DNA of 57,629 bases from contig JBJXGR010000369.1 of the NCBI GenBank assembly GCA_046160045.1, forward strand, positions 1 to 57,629. The letters are read 5' to 3'. The first letter of the stretch is position 1. The number at the start of each line of letters is the position of its first letter. A program made the translations under genes and the position numbers. Shown here piece by piece: positions 35,249 through 42,967 of the stretch. Source of the stretch: CAZGUX01 sp046160045 (GTDB taxonomy: Bacteria; Acidobacteriota; Terriglobia; Bryobacterales; Bryobacteraceae). The notes under the pieces are model-generated. The model was not told where the DNA came from. It searched no databases and worked only from the letters and a program-made list of their open reading frames with translations.

Positions 35249-36256
35249 TTAGAGATAGAACGCATCATAGTCCGTCATCGACAAAGCGATCGGCACCCCG
35301 GCCGGCAGGGTCCGGTTCCGGTCGAGCAGGAAGACCTGGTTCGCACTCATCTGCCGGAGGCTCATTTGTTGCAGTGCCGCGCACACCAATGGGTCGCCAC
35401 TCATGGTGTCCGCAACCAGGACTCCCGGCAATTGCGCAACCGAGCGAAAGGCCAGGCTGTAGGCATATCGCCAAAGCTCGATCCGATCCGAATCGATCCA
35501 GAGGTCGGAGATGCGGCCCGCGGGCGGCACCACACTCAGCAGAAAGTAACCGGTGATCTGTCCGTCGCGCACGAGCAGATAGCCCTGCGTGCCGGCAATC
35601 GGACACCGCAACCAGTAGTTCAGCAGGTCGACGGTTCGCTCCGGGACCACGATGTTGCGGTGGGAAGGCCTCGGAAGGACAGGCGTCACGCTGTCGTCGA
35701 AACGGCTCACCGGCACGGCCTCCCATGACGAAGGCACGTGGGGAAGAGGGGGCAGTGCGTAGCGAAGAGCCCGGAGAAAGCGGGCCGGCAGTTTCCAGTC
35801 CTTTCTGCCTGTTAACGTGAGGCCGAGCGGGTTCACCACCCGTTGAAACGAAAACACCGACTGGTGTTTTACCGCGCCGATCAGGGGCAGCAGTTCACGG
35901 GTGCTGGCAGCGCCACCGATCCCAATCGCGCTGCCGGCGCGCTCGGCGATGGCCTTATAGAGGCGAATACCGGCGCCCGGCACGCGCCGGGTGGCTGCCC
36001 AGTCAATCACATGGCCACTGGGGACCGAACCATGCGCCGTCAGGAACCGCAAAGGGATCAGCCCACCGTAGGCAACGATCTCTCCCCCGCTTCGCCGCAG
36101 AAAACCCCGGCTCTCCGGCCAGAAAGGATGGGGTTCGGTGCACTTCCAGCGCCAGAACGCATCGGTTTGCTTCCTGGGCTCGTCGCGACCGAACTCCCCC
36201 TCGAGAAACTTCCGGACTTCGGAGAATCCCGCTTCCCGCAGGAGTTCAAGTTCCAT
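35249..36256 (-). CDS. GNAT-like acyltransferase in the ACP/FkbH operon
   Basis: A 335-residue cytoplasmic protein resembling GNAT/FemAB-like N-acyltransferases of polysaccharide loci. The N-terminal part reads FWRWKCTEPHPFWPESRGF and EIVAYGGLIPLRF, typical of uncharacterised GNAT-fold proteins beside acyl carriers. The C-terminal half contains a second GNAT-like half (GYLLVRDGQITGYFLLSVV). Its ATG overlaps the ACP stop by 11 bp, so it should be translationally coupled. It is the natural candidate to move an acyl group from the carrier protein to a sugar amine or hydroxyl; that is inference from context. Confidence 0.65.
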   Translation of the reverse strand: MELELLREAGFSEVRKFLEGEFGRDEPRKQTDAFWRWKCTEPHPFWPESRGFLRRSGGEIVAYGGLIPLRFLTAHGSVPSGHVIDWAATRRVPGAGIRLYKAIAERAGSAIGIGGAASTRELLPLIGAVKHQSVFSFQRVVNPLGLTLTGRKDWKLPARFLRALRYALPPLPHVPSSWEAVPVSRFDDSVTPVLPRPSHRNIVVPERTVDLLNYWLRCPIAGTQGYLLVRDGQITGYFLLSVVPPAGRISDLWIDSDRIELWRYAYSLAFRSVAQLPGVLVADTMSGDPLVCAALQQMSLRQMSANQVFLLDRNRTLPAGVPIALSMTDYDAFYL

Positions 36257-36482
36257 GCCGCCTCAGGAAGTCCAGCATTGATCCAAACGAGTGCATCGTC
36301 TCAATTTCGTCGTCGTCGATCGTGACGCCAAATTCCTCCTGGACGACGGTCAGCAAGGTCAGGAAGCGCACGGAGTCCCAGTCGTCAACGGTTTCGGGCG
36401 TCGCGGCGGAGATGCGCTCCGGCGGCAACTTGGGGAAAACCGCTGAGAAGCAGCGGGTCAGTCGAGCCTCAAGATCGGTCAT
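36246..36482 (-). CDS. Acyl carrier protein
   Basis: A 78-residue acyl carrier protein. The phosphopantetheine-attachment serine is S37 in DDWDSVRFLTLL, using DSVRF in place of the fatty-acid DSLD motif. This marks it as a dedicated, non-FAS carrier of the kind found with FkbH-like proteins. It overlaps the FkbH gene upstream by 14 bp and the GNAT-like gene downstream by 11 bp, so the three products are expected in fixed stoichiometry. Confidence 0.92.
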   Translation of the reverse strand: MTDLEARLTRCFSAVFPKLPPERISAATPETVDDWDSVRFLTLLTVVQEEFGVTIDDDEIETMHSFGSMLDFLRRHGT

Positions 36483-38184
36483 GGGTGATTTCGCGAACGG
36501 TGTGATATAAAGGCGGACATTGTTCCGAGAAGGAGGCGCGGGTGATTACGTTTGGCTCCTCCTCCAAATCGCGGAGGAATTCCCGGAGAACGCCGTTCTT
36601 CGTGGTTGCCTCGAACGCCAGTTCGATCCGGTCGAAGCCGAATTGATCAAATAGATAACGCAGACATCGGTGCTCGATATTCCGGGAAAAGGCGCGGCAA
36701 CTCATCACCCAGGTATGGAGCCGAAGGGTGGCCCCTCCGCGTTCTCCCGCCAGCACCGCGATCTTCCCAAGAGGGCCGAACTTGTCCTGATACGACACGG
36801 CCAGGGCGACGCCCGCCGGGTCGGAAGCGAGGCGCCGCCACTCGGCTTCCGTTCTCCTGCGGCCATTCAGATTGAACTGATTGGTCTTGTTGACAAGCTC
36901 AAGAGCCCGGGTGTCGGCGGCTTCTAACGGATACTCGACCTGGAGGATTGCTTCGGCCTTTGCGAGAAAGTCGTCTCTTTGCGCGCCCGGCGCGGCGAGA
37001 CTTTCCTTCCACTCTGAGGCAGTGCGCAAGCTCTCCAGGCGTAACTTGTCTTCCTCGGAGATGTTCTCCTTTCCGAACAGGTCCCGAAGCTGTCCGAACA
37101 GAAGCCACGCCGCGTTGGCATCTTTCGGCGGGAACGCCAGCGTGGTGATTCCCGGGTGAGCCTCGGCCACCTCCGCCAGTTCTAACGGGCTGTCGTCGAC
37201 AAACACAACGCTGTCCGCGGAGACATTCCAGGCATCCAGAATCCGCCCGACGGCTTCCGACTTCCGCCCCCATCCCACTTCCAACGGGAACAACCGCTCG
37301 GGAGCGATCCGCAAGTCCGGTCTTTGGAAGGCCTCCCGCACATTGGCGGGCTCATTCTTACTGCATACCGCGACGAGTACTCCGGCATCGGCCAGGGATT
37401 GCAGCAGAGTCTGGTAGATCCCGTGAACCTGCGCTTTGCCATCGAGATCCCACTTCACCCCGGATGCTCCGATCTCCCCCAACAAGCCACGCCACAGCGT
37501 GTCATCGAGATCTGTGATGAGTCCCTTCTTAGGCACGGCCGGAAGAAGCAATTGCGCGGCAGTGGCGGCGATCTGCTCGGCAAACGCCACTTGGAGCGGG
37601 AACCCGGTCGCCAGTTCAGAGAGAAAGTCGAAGTGCTCCATGGCGGGCAGGTGTGCCGAGTCGAGTAGCACAACCCCCTCTTCGGCAACCTGAGCCACAA
37701 ACACCGCCATGTCCGCCCGGAGACGGGCAGCGTAAGGATTCATTTGCGGGCGAACCGTGTAGAACACCGGGGCTGGTTCCAGGAGCGGAGGGCAGAGAAC
37801 CACTCGACAGACTTTGGCTGCGCGGGACAGGGCAGTCCGGAGCGTCTGCAATCGGAGTTGTACGGTTTCGACAATCCCCGGCAAAGCCGCCGGCGACCAA
37901 CTGCCAAGTTGGCGCAAGCCAAGGCGGGGATCCAGGTCGCCCCACTCCAGCATCACCAAAGCCACATTTGGCTTGCGGCCTGGCACCGACGAAACGGTGT
38001 TCACCAAATCGCCATACAACCCGGTCCACAAGTCGATTTTGGGCTCAGGCCTCCGCAACTGGAGATGAGCGGCCAAAAACGTCGACAGATGAAGGGGTGT
38101 GAATCCGCAAGCCAGAAGAACCGGGAAATTCTCTCGCGATTCAGGGATCCGATTGATGATCTCGAGTGCTTCGCGAAGCCGCAT
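36469..38184 (-). CDS. FkbH-like HAD-superfamily protein (HAD-IIIC)
   Basis: A 571-residue FkbH-like protein. An N-terminal SGNH/GDSL-like region (about 1-215) is followed by the HAD domain with D225 and D227 in GLITDLDDTLW and a second motif SVVFVDDSPLELAEV. A C-terminal GNAT-like domain (about 430-560: RALELVNKTNQFNLNGRRRT; LHTWVMSCRAFSRNIEH) completes the protein. Characterised FkbH enzymes dephosphorylate 1,3-bisphosphoglycerate and load the glyceryl group onto an ACP. The ACP gene overlaps by 14 bp, so glyceryl- or lactyl-type ACP formation is the likely job. The N-terminal extension and C-terminal domain are normal for the long FkbH form. Confidence 0.9.
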   Translation of the reverse strand: MRLREALEIINRIPESRENFPVLLACGFTPLHLSTFLAAHLQLRRPEPKIDLWTGLYGDLVNTVSSVPGRKPNVALVMLEWGDLDPRLGLRQLGSWSPAALPGIVETVQLRLQTLRTALSRAAKVCRVVLCPPLLEPAPVFYTVRPQMNPYAARLRADMAVFVAQVAEEGVVLLDSAHLPAMEHFDFLSELATGFPLQVAFAEQIAATAAQLLLPAVPKKGLITDLDDTLWRGLLGEIGASGVKWDLDGKAQVHGIYQTLLQSLADAGVLVAVCSKNEPANVREAFQRPDLRIAPERLFPLEVGWGRKSEAVGRILDAWNVSADSVVFVDDSPLELAEVAEAHPGITTLAFPPKDANAAWLLFGQLRDLFGKENISEEDKLRLESLRTASEWKESLAAPGAQRDDFLAKAEAILQVEYPLEAADTRALELVNKTNQFNLNGRRRTEAEWRRLASDPAGVALAVSYQDKFGPLGKIAVLAGERGGATLRLHTWVMSCRAFSRNIEHRCLRYLFDQFGFDRIELAFEATTKNGVLREFLRDLEEEPNVITRASFSEQCPPLYHTVREITHDRS

Positions 38185-38211
38185 CGTACAGGTTTTTCAC
38201 CAGTATAGCTC

Positions 38212-39060
38212 TCATGAATCGCGGCTTGGCGAGGTGGGCACCCGAGGCCCAAGGGGTAGTTGGCGCGTGGATTCGTCTCTCGGCCGCACGTTCTGACCGT
38301 ATTGCGGATGACTGAAATCGTGCATCACATACATCTGTTCGTGCCAGAAGGCGGGCCGCGGACGAATATGCCGGAGATGCCGGACGGGACATAGTTTCAT
38401 GCTGGCGCTCCGCTCATTGAACTCACGGATCGCGAGCATCTCACCGACGTAGTCGTTTTGGAATCCGTCCTCGGGAAAGATCAGATCGTCAAAATAGCAG
38501 GGCAGACGCGGTAGACGTGTCGTTGGGGGACCCAGAAACACCTCGAACGCATCCACCGTCGAACTGTAGTAGTCCAGATCGAACGAGATGAACCCGATTG
38601 GCTCCTGGCACCTTTCCCGCAGGAACACGCCAATCGTCTCAGCCACCGGTCCCAGAATCAGTTCCGCGCGGGTCAGGCGGCGGCGAAGTTCGCCGGCGTC
38701 CATCCGATAATCCCCGCTGGACCAAACGTGCGGCAGATCACGGTAGTCCACCGGAGGGGGCAATCCCTGGCCCGAATCAAATCCAATGACCCGGATGTCC
38801 AGATCCCAGTGGGCTCCGATCTCGCGGGCGAGGTTTTCAAGGGCCAGAAGTCCGCGCCCTCCGGCCACCCCGAATTCAATCGCCGAGAATCTGGGAACGC
38901 CTAGCGACTTGGCTAACCGGGCAGCCTCAAACAGACCGTATCCGTAAGCAGGCCGCATCCAGATGTCATACTGCGCACGCTGAGCGACCGAGCCGAATGG
39001 ATAACGCTGCCACAGACCGACCACCCCGGGGACTCGGGTCAGCCAAGCCGCAAGATTCAT
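38212..39060 (-). CDS. SAM-dependent methyltransferase (TylF-like)
   Basis: About 282 residues from ATG 39060. A class I methyltransferase motif lies at FSAIEFGVAGGRGLLALENL, followed by the acidic strand IRVIGFDSGQGLP and the post-motif GFISFDLDYYSSTVDAFEVF, as in macrocin-O-methyltransferase-like (TylF) enzymes of glycan and antibiotic clusters. In-frame codons upstream of 39060 extend into the divergent gene and are not preferred. Only 27 bp separate it from the FkbH start, so it likely heads the FkbH-ACP-GNAT operon and could O-methylate the same acyl or sugar group. Confidence 0.78.
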   Translation of the reverse strand: MNLAAWLTRVPGVVGLWQRYPFGSVAQRAQYDIWMRPAYGYGLFEAARLAKSLGVPRFSAIEFGVAGGRGLLALENLAREIGAHWDLDIRVIGFDSGQGLPPPVDYRDLPHVWSSGDYRMDAGELRRRLTRAELILGPVAETIGVFLRERCQEPIGFISFDLDYYSSTVDAFEVFLGPPTTRLPRLPCYFDDLIFPEDGFQNDYVGEMLAIREFNERSASMKLCPVRHLRHIRPRPAFWHEQMYVMHDFSHPQYGQNVRPRDESTRQLPLGPRVPTSPSRDS

Positions 39061-39163
39061 GAGAGACCATACTAGCAGGCTGAAAGAGAGGTTCGAATAA
39101 TCCGGGCTCTTGAACCGTGTCGTTGGGGGGATGTGAAAACAGCCAGCTATAATCGAGATCCTG

Positions 39164-39898
39164 ATGCGCAACCATGAACGGTGGAGGCCGACAAAATACG
39201 TCTTCGATTCCCGGGGAAAAGCATGGGTAGCAAATCCTGGGCACATTGTTGCCGGCTCCAGATACATTGCCGGCCTGCAGATCGTTGCCTACGAAAGAGT
39301 CATCCGCCAATACGCGCGAGGAAGACTGCTGGACTGTGGATGCGGACGTGTTCCCTACTACGGGATTTACAGGGATCTTGTAACGGACAACGTTTGTGTC
39401 GACTGGGAGAACAGTCCCCATTCGAACGAATTCGTGGACGAGAGTGTTGACCTCAATGGCACGCTGCCGTTCCCGGAGCGCTCCTTCGACACCGTACTGC
39501 TCAGCGACGTCCTGGAACACATCGCGGAGCCAAAACGGCTGATAGGAGAGATCAGCCGCGTGCTGCGTCCGGGAGGGTGTCTCCTGTTGATGGTTCCCTT
39601 TCTGTACTACATTCACGAACAACCTTTCGACTTCTACCGCTACACCGAATTCGCCTTGCGCCGTTTTTGTGACGATTCCGGGCTCGAAGTGGTTGAACTC
39701 TCGCAGTACGGCGGTTGGGTGGACGTGCTGTTTGACCTGATCAACAAGACGCTGATCCGACACGAATGGAGTGTTGCCTTGTACCTGAGGGTCGGCGCAT
39801 GGATCCAGGGAACCAGGAAATACCGGCGAATCCGCGCTTCGTCGATGGCTTTCCCGCTCGGTTACTGCCTCGCGGCCAGGAAGAAGCCGGACGCCTAG
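39164..39898 (+). CDS. SAM-dependent methyltransferase (Methyltransf_11 type)
   Basis: A 244-residue class I methyltransferase. Motif I is LLDCGCGRVPYYGIY (about 55-69), with acidic residue DWENS at the end of strand 2, motif III VLLSDVLEHIAEPKRL, and post-motif RVLRPGGCLLLMVPFLYYIH. It is divergent from the TylF-like gene across 103 bp, sits inside the polysaccharide locus, and probably modifies a lipid-linked or nucleotide sugar. Its stop lies directly before a strong hairpin shared with the convergent glycosyltransferase. Confidence 0.88.
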   Translation: MRNHERWRPTKYVFDSRGKAWVANPGHIVAGSRYIAGLQIVAYERVIRQYARGRLLDCGCGRVPYYGIYRDLVTDNVCVDWENSPHSNEFVDESVDLNGTLPFPERSFDTVLLSDVLEHIAEPKRLIGEISRVLRPGGCLLLMVPFLYYIHEQPFDFYRYTEFALRRFCDDSGLEVVELSQYGGWVDVLFDLINKTLIRHEWSVALYLRVGAWIQGTRKYRRIRASSMAFPLGYCLAARKKPDA

Positions 39899-39903
39899 CG
39901 TTG

Positions 39904-39944
39904 GGGCCAGCGAGGCTGACCGCTCGCGTCAGGTTCGCTGGCCC
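39904..39944. terminator. Bidirectional hairpin between convergent methyltransferase and glycosyltransferase
   Basis: A perfect 10-bp stem, GGGCCAGCGA (39904-39913) with TCGCTGGCCC (39935-39944), encloses an inner perfect 5-bp stem CTGAC/GTCAG. The stop codon of the glycosyltransferase (39929-39931) lies inside it. No T-run follows on either strand, so it may be a processed or Rho-assisted end. Confidence 0.5.
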
Positions 39945-41167
39945 TTCAGAAGACGCGTTAGCCCACGCGAGGTTTTGATCGTCCGAGGGTAGTAGTAGGA
40001 TAGCCACGCACGGGGGTTCTGGCGCGCCCGTTTCGCTTCGTATTCATAAGCTGCATCGAGCCACGGGGTTTTTTCCTCGGTCGACAGTTTGCGGGCCGAT
40101 TCGAAGACGCCCGGGATCACCGTGGAGTTGGCGGCCCAGTCCAGATGCGCCTCGGCGTAGGAACGCGCGCTCCGCTTGTCCGCTTCGATGCTCTCGCCCC
40201 GCTCCACGTAGAATTGCATCTGCTCAACCAGATGATCTTCGTCGACAAGGCACAGCGGCCAGTAGTGGCCGTCGGAGCGCGCAAAGTAGCGCACGATCCG
40301 AACTTTGCGCCCGCAGCTTTCGTCGAGGAATTCGGTCATCGGGGCGTTGTCCGGGACCACTACCGGCAGGCCGCATGCCAATGCCTCAGGCACGGTCAGG
40401 CCAAGCGTATCGATGCGATTGGGGTAGACATAGACGTCGCCAAGATGGAACAGTCCGGGCGCCCCGACAGTTTCGATTCGCCGCGTGAGCAATCCCTTCC
40501 TCTCGAGGTCTTCGACGATGTGCCAATCGTTTTTCAGGAACGGCTCCAGGGGGACCTGCGAATGAAGAACCAGCCGCGCCGGGCCACGAACTCGAGCGAA
40601 CGCCCGGACCAACTGGTCGGTGCCCTTTCGGTACGGGTTCATCCCCGCCGAATGGAAAAAAGTAACCACACCCCGCTCGACCGGGCCATACTGGCGGGGA
40701 CGAAACACGTCCAACTCCGCTCCCCACGGAAGGAAATGCGCCTGCGGATGCCATTTGAACAGATCGTAGTACTGGCGGGAATTGCACGTCAGGAAATCGA
40801 AGGCTCCGTAGAACGGGATTTCGTCCTCGCGGTAGAAGACCATGTACCCGCCGGTCTTGACCCCGAGACGGTGACAGAGCAGAACGGGCGCCCACCAATA
40901 CTGCTCGTTGAACCAGACCAGGTCCAGCCGGTTGCTTCGCACCCAGCCGGCAAACTCTTCGAGATCGATAGATGTCCCGACAGGCATCACTCCGGGCTTC
41001 GCCCAGAAGACGTTCGGGTCCTCCCACACGGGATCCCCTTTTGCGTACAACTCGCCGCTCCGGGCGTAAATAAAACAAGTGTGCTTCGGTTGGAGGGCTC
41101 TGCGGTACTGGCGCGAGACGTACGCGGCGCCACGCTCGAACCAAGTCGTGACAATCCCAATGTTCAT
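39929..41167 (-). CDS. Glycosyltransferase, GT4-like (GT-B fold)
   Basis: A 412-residue GT-B glycosyltransferase. The N-terminal domain starts MNIGIVTTWFERGAAYVSRQ. The C-terminal domain carries the family pattern (FFHSAGMNPYRKGTDQLVRA) and the donor-site stretch LGLTVPEALACGLPVVVPDN with the conserved E. It acts on the cytoplasmic face, adding a sugar to a lipid-linked or surface-polysaccharide precursor. The Wzx flippase upstream on the same strand starts 120 bp away. Confidence 0.88.
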   Translation of the reverse strand: MNIGIVTTWFERGAAYVSRQYRRALQPKHTCFIYARSGELYAKGDPVWEDPNVFWAKPGVMPVGTSIDLEEFAGWVRSNRLDLVWFNEQYWWAPVLLCHRLGVKTGGYMVFYREDEIPFYGAFDFLTCNSRQYYDLFKWHPQAHFLPWGAELDVFRPRQYGPVERGVVTFFHSAGMNPYRKGTDQLVRAFARVRGPARLVLHSQVPLEPFLKNDWHIVEDLERKGLLTRRIETVGAPGLFHLGDVYVYPNRIDTLGLTVPEALACGLPVVVPDNAPMTEFLDESCGRKVRIVRYFARSDGHYWPLCLVDEDHLVEQMQFYVERGESIEADKRSARSYAEAHLDWAANSTVIPGVFESARKLSTEEKTPWLDAAYEYEAKRARQNPRAWLSYYYPRTIKTSRGLTRLLKGQRT

Positions 41168-41286
41168 CAGAGTGATCTATGTGGATCGATGGGATACCCA
41201 GTGTACCATCCGTGGTTCGGCAGGCTTTTCAGGCTATGCGTCCGTGTGCAGGGATCCCGTTCAGCGGGAAGGAAGCGATCGGATCA

Positions 41287-42810
41287 TTAATGGCTTTCGG
41301 CATCGGAGGGCGCCCCGTATCGCGCCGCAAAACGCCGGGCGACAAGGAATCGGGAGTTCTCCAGCGGTTGCAGAACATCCGCCAGGACAGGAGGGCGAAG
41401 ATGCAGCACAAACGCCGCATAGAGGGCCATGCCGAACAATACGGTCGTGAACAATACAAGGACGGGATTGGCATGAATGAGCGACTGCATGAGAACGCGC
41501 CAGCCGAAGGCGGCGAGGGCCATCGTGGCGGCTGCAAGGGCAATGGGCGCCAGGCGCGTCGCAATATCGAGCACTCGCAGTTGAATCAGGCGATAGGGGA
41601 TCGCGGTGCAGAGATAGACCACGGCCAGCGTTCCAATACCGTAACTGATCACGACGCCCTGCAATCCCCAGGGGACGCCGGCGACATATGACAGAACCTG
41701 AATGACCATCGAAGCCACCCCGACCCGAAGCATGAGGTCGGTTCTCCCGGTCGCAAGGAAAATCTGGCCGCTCGGATTGGCGACCGACTGCAGCAGACCA
41801 ATCGGCGCCAGGATCGTCACGAGAGGAGCCACAGGCAACCACTTGGGCCCAAGGAAGACTCGAATCAGCGGCTCGGCCGTGATCATCATGCCCAGCATGA
41901 GCGGGAAGTTCAGCAGCGAAGCTACGGACAGAAATCGTGCGTAGGCGGAACGGAGCCGTTCCGGCTGGTTTTGAATTCTGGCGAAGGCGGAGAAGAGCAC
42001 CCGGCCGAGAACCCCATTGATGTTCTGGAGGGGATATATCATCAGGCTGTAAGCCATCTGGTAATAACCGAGCATCACTTTCCCCAGCAGGGCTCCGACG
42101 ATCAGGTGGCCGGCATTGCGCGAGAAGTAGTTGACCAGCACGAAGCCCGTAAGGTTCATGGTGAAGGAGCGAATCGACCGGATATCCGCCCGGCTGGCAG
42201 AGAGCGAAGGCCACCAGCCCGACAAGAGCCAGTAAAGCGATGCGGATGAGGCGGTCAAGGCCAGAGACGCTGCCACCAGGCTCCACGGTCCTGCGCCACT
42301 CCACGCCATACCGATCCCGACACTCGTGGAAACGAGAGTGGCGACAACTTCGACGATGAACAGCTTACGGTACTCCATGTTTCTCACGAGCAGCGACTGG
42401 TGAACGATGCCCAGGCCCGCCAACGGGAAGTTGAGGGCAAGAACGGAGAGAATCAGGCTGACTTGCGGCTCGTGGTAGTAAAGGGCCGCAAGGGGCGAGA
42501 CCGCCGCGAGCAAGCCGCCCGCGACCAGGCCGAGGGCTACGTTGAACCAGAAGATGCTCGACAGAAGCCGGGGCGTCAGTTCCGGGCGCTGGACCACCGC
42601 GGACCCCGTCCCCATGTCTCCGATTTGCTGCAGCAGATTCACGAACACGCTGGCCATCGCCACAAGGCCGTAGTCTCCGGGCCCAAGAAGCCTGGCCAGG
42701 ATCGCAGTGGAAGCAGTTTGGATCAGTTGTTGCGTCGTCCGCGAGACGGCGGACCAGGCAGCGCCCCGAGCGGTCTTACTGCCCAGGCTTTCGGTCGGGG
42801 TTTCGCTCAT
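41287..42810 (-). CDS. Wzx-type polysaccharide flippase (MOP superfamily)
   Basis: A 507-residue polytopic membrane protein with 12-14 hydrophobic helices. The N-terminus KTARGAAWSAVSRTTQQLIQ followed by ILARLLGPGDYGLVAMASVF is characteristic of the lipopolysaccharide-biosynthesis branch of MOP flippases. It should move undecaprenyl-linked oligosaccharide across the inner membrane. A matching polymerase (Wzy) is not seen in the window. Confidence 0.9.
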   Translation of the reverse strand: MSETPTESLGSKTARGAAWSAVSRTTQQLIQTASTAILARLLGPGDYGLVAMASVFVNLLQQIGDMGTGSAVVQRPELTPRLLSSIFWFNVALGLVAGGLLAAVSPLAALYYHEPQVSLILSVLALNFPLAGLGIVHQSLLVRNMEYRKLFIVEVVATLVSTSVGIGMAWSGAGPWSLVAASLALTASSASLYWLLSGWWPSLSASRADIRSIRSFTMNLTGFVLVNYFSRNAGHLIVGALLGKVMLGYYQMAYSLMIYPLQNINGVLGRVLFSAFARIQNQPERLRSAYARFLSVASLLNFPLMLGMMITAEPLIRVFLGPKWLPVAPLVTILAPIGLLQSVANPSGQIFLATGRTDLMLRVGVASMVIQVLSYVAGVPWGLQGVVISYGIGTLAVVYLCTAIPYRLIQLRVLDIATRLAPIALAAATMALAAFGWRVLMQSLIHANPVLVLFTTVLFGMALYAAFVLHLRPPVLADVLQPLENSRFLVARRFAARYGAPSDAESH

Positions 42811-42967
42811 CGGACACGACTAGGGTAACAGTCTCCGGCGAAAGACCGTTCTGCGAGCCCACTACGTCGAAGGGAGAGTCCAACCGGCGGGAACCCTGGG
42901 GATTTGCACAAAGGGCGGCTTGGCGTGCGCCCGCAGTGAGCCGCGGGACGTGTGTCAAAATAGACTG

